This document shows, piece by piece, positions 23,960 to 27,136 of a stretch of 27,136 nucleotides of DNA. The notes beneath the pieces were generated by a model. The model was given only the letters and a program-made list of their open reading frames with translations, made no database searches and had not been told where the DNA came from. Source of the DNA: CAYWNK01 sp047639615 (GTDB lineage: Bacteria; Planctomycetota; UBA1135; GCA-002686595); the NCBI GenBank assembly GCA_047639615.1, contig JBLIOL010000026.1, forward strand, positions 1 to 27,136, read 5' to 3'. The stretch's first letter is position 1; each line of letters begins with the position of its first letter. The position numbers and the translations under genes were made by a program.

Positions 23960-25003
23960 ATGACCGATAACCCTACCAGCGCCAGCATCCCTGATTACGC
24001 CATCGATGCGGCGGCAAAGAACTTACGCGCCGTTCTCGATTTGGCCATCGAGTACAGGTCGGAGCAGGCAGCGATGGTCATCTCGGACGGAAACTCCGAG
24101 CTCGCCCTGGCGTTGACCACGGCCTACCGGCGCTGCCTTCCGGAGGCCACGTTTCTGGACTTTGAGCAGGTGGCTCACACCTCGATCATGGCTGGCTTCG
24201 ATTTGCTTCAGCCAGGCGATCTGGTGGTGTTGGTGCAGTCCACGAGCTTCCGGCTGGATGACTTTCGTATTCGCCTCGAGCTCTTCAAGCGCGATCTCAA
24301 GGTTATCGAGCACCCACACCTGTCGCGCATGCAGGGCGTCGAACGCGAGGTCTACATCGACTCCTTGGCCTACGACCCGAGCTACTACCGCGGCGTCGGC
24401 CATGCACTCAAGGCGCGCATCGATGCGGCCCAGAGCGGTGTCCTTGACAGCGGCGGCGTAGAGCTGCACTACCCCGCTGCCTTCGAAACGGCGAAGGTCA
24501 ATATCGGCGACTACACGGGGTTCAAGAACATCGGCGGCCAATTTCCCATCGGCGAGGTCTTTACCGAATCCAAGGACCTTGAGGCCGTGCATGGCCGCGT
24601 ACGCATCTCCTTCTTCGGTGACCGCGCCTTTACGGTCAACAAGCCTCCGGTACCGATCACCCTCGTGGTCGAGTCTGGACGTGTCACAGACACCGTAGAT
24701 AGCACGCCCGAATTCGATGCGGTGCTAGATGCCATCCGCGAGCACGAAGGCGAAGTCTGGCTACGCGAACTTGGCTTTGGCCTCAACCGCGCCTTCACCC
24801 AAGAGCGCACGGTGACGGACATCGGCACCTTCGAGCGCATGTGTGGCGTGCACCTCTCGCTCGGTGCCAAGCACCCCTCCTTCAACAAGCCAAACATTCG
24901 CAAGCGCAGCGCTAGGTTCCACGTGGATGTCTTTGCGGTGACGGTTGCCATGAGGCTCGACGGGGAAGCCGTCTATGAGGACGGCTCCTGGCTGTCCTCC
25001 TAG
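23960..25003 (+). CDS. M29-like metallopeptidase (aminopeptidase T family), variant
   Basis: 347 residues from ATG 23960; a frame start at 23903 would overlap the divergent gene's start region and adds nothing recognisable. The C-terminal half carries the M29 metal-site pattern: Glu199 in PIGEVFTE, Glu270 in LRELGFGLN, His298 in GVHLSLG, and His321 and Asp323 in RFHVDVFAV. From memory the family also uses a tyrosine seven residues after the first His; here that place is His305 (AKHPSF). The protein is about 60 residues shorter than typical family members, and the spacing between the two histidines is reduced, so it is a divergent subgroup that may not be an ordinary aminopeptidase. In the lineages I recall, proteins of this subgroup lie next to GNAT-aminotransferase fusions, as the remnant at 20554 suggests. 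Its stop lies inside the arm of the inverted-repeat element. Confidence 0.8.
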   Translation: MTDNPTSASIPDYAIDAAAKNLRAVLDLAIEYRSEQAAMVISDGNSELALALTTAYRRCLPEATFLDFEQVAHTSIMAGFDLLQPGDLVVLVQSTSFRLDDFRIRLELFKRDLKVIEHPHLSRMQGVEREVYIDSLAYDPSYYRGVGHALKARIDAAQSGVLDSGGVELHYPAAFETAKVNIGDYTGFKNIGGQFPIGEVFTESKDLEAVHGRVRISFFGDRAFTVNKPPVPITLVVESGRVTDTVDSTPEFDAVLDAIREHEGEVWLRELGFGLNRAFTQERTVTDIGTFERMCGVHLSLGAKHPSFNKPNIRKRSARFHVDVFAVTVAMRLDGEAVYEDGSWLSS

Positions 25004-25203
25004 GAGCGTGTCGCACATAGCCAACTTCGCGAGCCGCGCCAACTTCGCGAGCCGCGCCAACTTCGCGGGCCACGCGCCCTAATCCGCGATGCTGCGTTGC
25101 ACCAAACCCAGGGTAGCTACGGTTACGAGGGTCTTGGCGCGCCTTGCCTCGCGAAGAATGGCACATGCCTCGCAAACTCGGCTATGCGCGACACGCTCCT
25201 AGG
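24999..25203. mobile_element. 205-bp palindromic, MITE-like element
   Basis: The 35 bases at 24999-25033 (starting CCTAGGAGCGTGTCGC) and the reverse complement of 25169-25203 agree at about 30 positions, with the outermost 16 identical. The element has no coding capacity. Its left arm includes the stop codon of the M29-like gene. Inner sequences also partly pair (CTTCGCGAG with CTCGCGAAG). No target-site duplication is evident, so a mobile origin is inference; a large structured terminator or dispersed palindrome is the alternative. Confidence 0.6.
25020..25073 (+). repeat. three tandem copies of an 18-bp unit
   Basis: GCCAACTTCGCGAGCCGC occurs twice exactly (25020-25037, 25038-25055), then once with two changes (25056-25073). 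It overlaps the left arm of the palindromic element and is non-coding. Confidence 0.92.
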
Positions 25204-25220
25204 CGGTTCGTGGGAGCCGA

Positions 25221-25255
25221 GCGACAAGTAGCTGTTTTTTAAGCGGCCTGTTAAG
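25221..25255 (-). repeat. dispersed repeat copy 2, at the XylR-type stop codon
   Basis: 35 bases matching 16981-17015 with three differences. Read on the minus strand, the stop TAA of the regulator is directly followed by CAGGCCGCTT and a poly-A stretch, exactly as after the SnoaL-like gene. Here only one arm of the inverted repeat is intact; the other side is occupied by diverged sequence next to the 205-bp element, so no strong hairpin forms. Confidence 0.8.
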
Positions 25256-26399
25256 CCTGGGCTTGCTTGCGCCAGACGCTGGGGGGCATTCCAACCTCCC
25301 GGCGGAAGGCGACGGTCAGGTATTCGACGTGGTGGTAGCCGGCCCGTTGGGCGATCGCGGCGATGGTCAGGTCCGTACCCTTGAGGAGTTCGCGCACGCG
25401 GCGCATACGTACGCGTTGGATCTCCTGGTGCGGAGTGCGGCCTAGGGCGTTGCGGAAGCGGGCTTCCAAGGAGCGCCGGGAAATCGAGACCACGTCGAGT
25501 ACGTCCTGCACCTTGATGCCCTCGCAGGCGCGCCGACGAATGCAGTTGAGCGCCTTGGCGACCTCGGCGTCTTCGATGGCGGAGACGTCGGTGGATTGGC
25601 GCGTGACCAGGCCGATGGGCTTGATCAGGTTGGCCTCACGGCTTTGGTGCTCGCCGCCCATCATGGCGTCAAGGATTTCGGCTGCACGGAAGCCTGCGCG
25701 CATGCCATCGGGCACGATGCTCGTCATGGGCGGATCCGAAAGGGCGCAGAGCACGGAGTCATTGTCGACGCTGACCACGGCTACGGATTCGGGTACGGCT
25801 ATGTCGATGCGCCGGCAGCTATCCAAAACCTGGCGTCCCATCAGATCGTGGGAGGTCATCACGCCAATGGGTTTGGGCAGTGATCGGATCCAGCCCTCGA
25901 GCGCTTCGACCGCGGGTTCGGAGGGGAAGGGGCTGTTGATCGGGGGATCGAAAATGCTGACTTTGAAACCGCGTTGGCTGAGGTGGCGTATGAACGCTTC
26001 GCAGCGCCACCGACCCCACTTGTAGTGAGTGTCCCCGCAGAACCCAAAGTGGCGGAAGCCGCGCTCCAGTAGGTGCTCAGCGGCGAGGATCGCGATCTCT
26101 TCGTCGTCGGTTTCGACCCAGGGGATTTCAGGTAGCAGGCGCGCCGCGCTCACATCCACCACGGGCAGGCCCGTGGCGGCGATGGCGTCGGCCATGGCCT
26201 GACTCTCCACCCTGGCGATGATCCCGTGCCCGTCCCAGCCCTCTAGCCAACTGGGCGGCGGCCCGCCGCGCTGCCCCTCGCCCATGTAGATCGACCAAGC
26301 ATGGGCTTGCTTGGCGTAGTTCGAGACCCCACGCAAAAGGTCACGAGCGTACTCGTGGGAGGTCTCGATCAGGAGGGCTACACTCTTGCGCTGAAGCAT
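25251..26399 (-). CDS. XylR-type regulator (LacI-like sensor plus AraC DNA-binding domain)
   Basis: 382 residues from ATG 26399. The N-terminal part (about 1-270) is a LacI/periplasmic-binding-protein-like sugar sensor: VALLIETSHEYARDLLRGV, HGIIARVESQAMA, then WVETDDEEIAILAAEHLLERG, FRHFGFCG, SVDNDSVLCAL. The C-terminal part (about 275-382) is an AraC double helix-turn-helix: VQDVLDVVSISRRSLEARF and IAAIAQRAGYHHVEYLTVAF. This matches the E. coli XylR architecture, in which xylose or another sugar triggers activation of catabolic genes. No sugar catabolic operon is adjacent, so the inducer is unknown; the fucosidase is about 17 kb away and cannot be linked by position. The stop codon touches a dispersed repeat. 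Upstream lie a tandem repeat and an imperfect palindrome that may be its operators. Confidence 0.94.
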   Translation of the reverse strand: MLQRKSVALLIETSHEYARDLLRGVSNYAKQAHAWSIYMGEGQRGGPPPSWLEGWDGHGIIARVESQAMADAIAATGLPVVDVSAARLLPEIPWVETDDEEIAILAAEHLLERGFRHFGFCGDTHYKWGRWRCEAFIRHLSQRGFKVSIFDPPINSPFPSEPAVEALEGWIRSLPKPIGVMTSHDLMGRQVLDSCRRIDIAVPESVAVVSVDNDSVLCALSDPPMTSIVPDGMRAGFRAAEILDAMMGGEHQSREANLIKPIGLVTRQSTDVSAIEDAEVAKALNCIRRRACEGIKVQDVLDVVSISRRSLEARFRNALGRTPHQEIQRVRMRRVRELLKGTDLTIAAIAQRAGYHHVEYLTVAFRREVGMPPSVWRKQAQA

Positions 26400-26424
26400 G
26401 GGTATAGACAGTAGCGTAATTGCG

Positions 26425-26451
26425 GTATTTCTCAGCTAACTGATCAAATAC
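26425..26451. promoter_or_regulatory. imperfect palindrome upstream of the XylR-type gene
   Basis: GTATTT (26425-26430) mirrors AAATAC (26446-26451), and TCAG/CTGA mirror each other inside, offset by one base. It begins 26 bases before the regulator's ATG on the transcribed strand, in an AT-rich spot of an otherwise GC-rich gap. A candidate operator only. Confidence 0.3.
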
Positions 26452-26459
26452 GTTCCGAA

Positions 26460-26487
26460 ATGGCCACGCGGGGATGGCCACGCCGGG
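26460..26487 (+). repeat. two tandem 14-bp repeats upstream of the XylR-type gene
   Basis: ATGGCCACGCGGGG (26460-26473) is followed directly by ATGGCCACGCCGGG (26474-26487), one mismatch. AraC-family proteins often bind direct repeats, so this could be an autoregulatory site. The remaining gap to 26614 shows only a weak GATCCC/GGGATC hairpin (26560-26580) without a T-run. Confidence 0.5.
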
Positions 26488-26614
26488 ATATAACTCAAGG
26501 CGATGGGCGCCAAAACTCATTGCTCCCCCGCTTGAAGCGCGCAGCGGTGGCCTTGTGGCGATCCCCGGCAGGGAGGGATCCTGCTGCTCGTTGGCCTCGC
26601 TGGTTACCTGCTGA

Positions 26615-27136
26615 TCAGCGCGCGGCCCGTACGACCTCTTCGTCGGTCAGTTGACGGGAGGAGCTCTTGGCAGCGGTGATGACGCGCTCGATGCGATCTT
26701 CGGTCGCTTCCACGCCGTGAGCTTCCAAGACCCAGATCACGTTCGACTTGCCGGACATGGGACCGACAGCGATGGACTGCTCGAGGCCGAAGAGGTCGGC
26801 GGGAACGCCGGAGTAGACGCGGTTTGCGAGCCACTGGTCACCGAGCTTGAAGGCTTTGATGACGGCCGCCGCGTGCACGCCGGTGGAGGTCTCGAAGGCA
26901 TCCTTACCGAAGATGGGGTAGTTCGGCATCTTCGGTAGGCCCACGTACTGGGCAGACTTCTCGACGTACTCGCCGAGCAGGGTCAGGTCGCCTTTGAACC
27001 ATCCGAGCAGCTTCAGGTTGGCGAGCAGCAGGTCCATTTCGACGTTGCCTGTGCGTTCGCCGACGCCCATGGCGGAGGCGTGAATGCGCGTGGCGCCAGC
27101 TTCGATGGCGGCCAACGCGTTGGCCAGACCCAGGCC
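26615..27136 (-). CDS. 2-isopropylmalate synthase/HMGL-like enzyme, C-terminal part (truncated by window edge)
   Basis: The frame runs off the right edge; 173 codons are visible. It opens with GLGLANALAAIEAGA and continues HASAMGVGERTGNVEMDLLLAN, the C-terminal end of the DRE-TIM barrel metallolyase fold and its conserved GxGERxGN motif, as in LeuA, homocitrate synthase and related acyl-CoA condensing enzymes. Then follow the linker region (ALPxM-like YVGLPKMPNYPIFGKDAF) and the substrate-pocket motif TSTGVHAAAVIK. The visible end lacks a LeuA-type regulatory domain, so this is a short form. 2-Isopropylmalate synthesis in leucine formation is the likeliest role, but the distinguishing N-terminal residues lie outside. 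The family call is firm; substrate specificity is open. Confidence 0.85.
   Translation of the reverse strand, partial: GLGLANALAAIEAGATRIHASAMGVGERTGNVEMDLLLANLKLLGWFKGDLTLLGEYVEKSAQYVGLPKMPNYPIFGKDAFETSTGVHAAAVIKAFKLGDQWLANRVYSGVPADLFGLEQSIAVGPMSGKSNVIWVLEAHGVEATEDRIERVITAAKSSSRQLTDEEVVRAAR

Noticed and set aside
25020..25073. Tandem 18-bp units as a CRISPR-like array.
   Set aside because: The units are directly contiguous with no spacers and lie inside a palindromic element.
5563..25122. Shared 12-mer GGTAGCTACGGT near 5563-5577 and 25113-25124.
   Set aside because: Several shared 12-mers are expected by chance in 27 kb of GC-rich sequence, and the flanks do not match.
26560..26580. GATCCC/GGGATC hairpin as terminator of the isopropylmalate-synthase-like gene.
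   Set aside because: The stem is only six base pairs and no T-run follows on the minus strand.

Overview
The window is GC-rich chromosomal DNA from a Gram-negative-type bacterium with an outer membrane. It carries an outer-membrane barrel, an LolA-fold protein, two MMPL/RND exporters and many signal peptides. A XylR-type LacI/AraC hybrid regulator, a GH95 fucosidase, a BNR/VPS10-like giant secreted protein, a type III PKS with its ICMT-type methyltransferase, and poor Shine-Dalgarno use together suggest a Planctomycetota-like lineage. That assignment is inference; there is no rRNA or tRNA here to confirm it.

Layout. 1-5534 (+): a tight four-gene operon of MMPL transporter (5' end outside the window), LolA-like periplasmic protein, acidic-headed outer-membrane barrel and TetR regulator, which looks like a self-regulated envelope lipid-export module. 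5703-8099 (-): GH95 alpha-L-fucosidase. 8156-9847 (+): TatA/B-like protein, xylose-isomerase-like TIM barrel, and a small four-Cys protein with the only perfect Shine-Dalgarno I noticed. 9844-12605 (-): operon of type III PKS, ICMT-type methyltransferase and a secreted protein that seems to contain three NTF2-like repeats; the first two genes match the known alkylpyrone/alkylresorcinol gene pair. 12606-12872: an apparent transcription-attenuation leader (structured 5' hairpin, candidate 27-codon leader peptide, antiterminator, intrinsic terminator) feeding a JAMM peptidase and a Cys-less rhodanese-like protein (12873-13546, +). 13543-15666 (-): second MMPL exporter, head-to-head with a TPR/TatT-like lipoprotein and a SnoaL-like protein (15665-16962, +). 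17222-20359 (+): BNR/VPS10-like secreted protein. 20345-25003: a collapsed GNAT-aminotransferase fusion gene, an S9 prolyl-oligopeptidase on the opposite strand, and an M29-like metallopeptidase. 24999-25255: a 205-bp element with 35-bp terminal inverted repeats beside a dispersed stop-codon-linked repeat. 25251-26399 (-): XylR-type regulator. 26615-27136 (-): C-terminal part of a 2-isopropylmalate-synthase-like enzyme.

The most interesting items are the attenuator-like leader upstream of the JAMM gene, the triple NTF2-like protein in the PKS operon, the internally deleted GNAT-aminotransferase gene, the palindromic element, and the repeat TAACAGGCCGCTT(G/A)AAAAACAGC found exactly at the stop codons of two unrelated genes. 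No IS transposase, CRISPR array, tRNA or rRNA was recognised. No gene-free stretch exceeds 300 bases.
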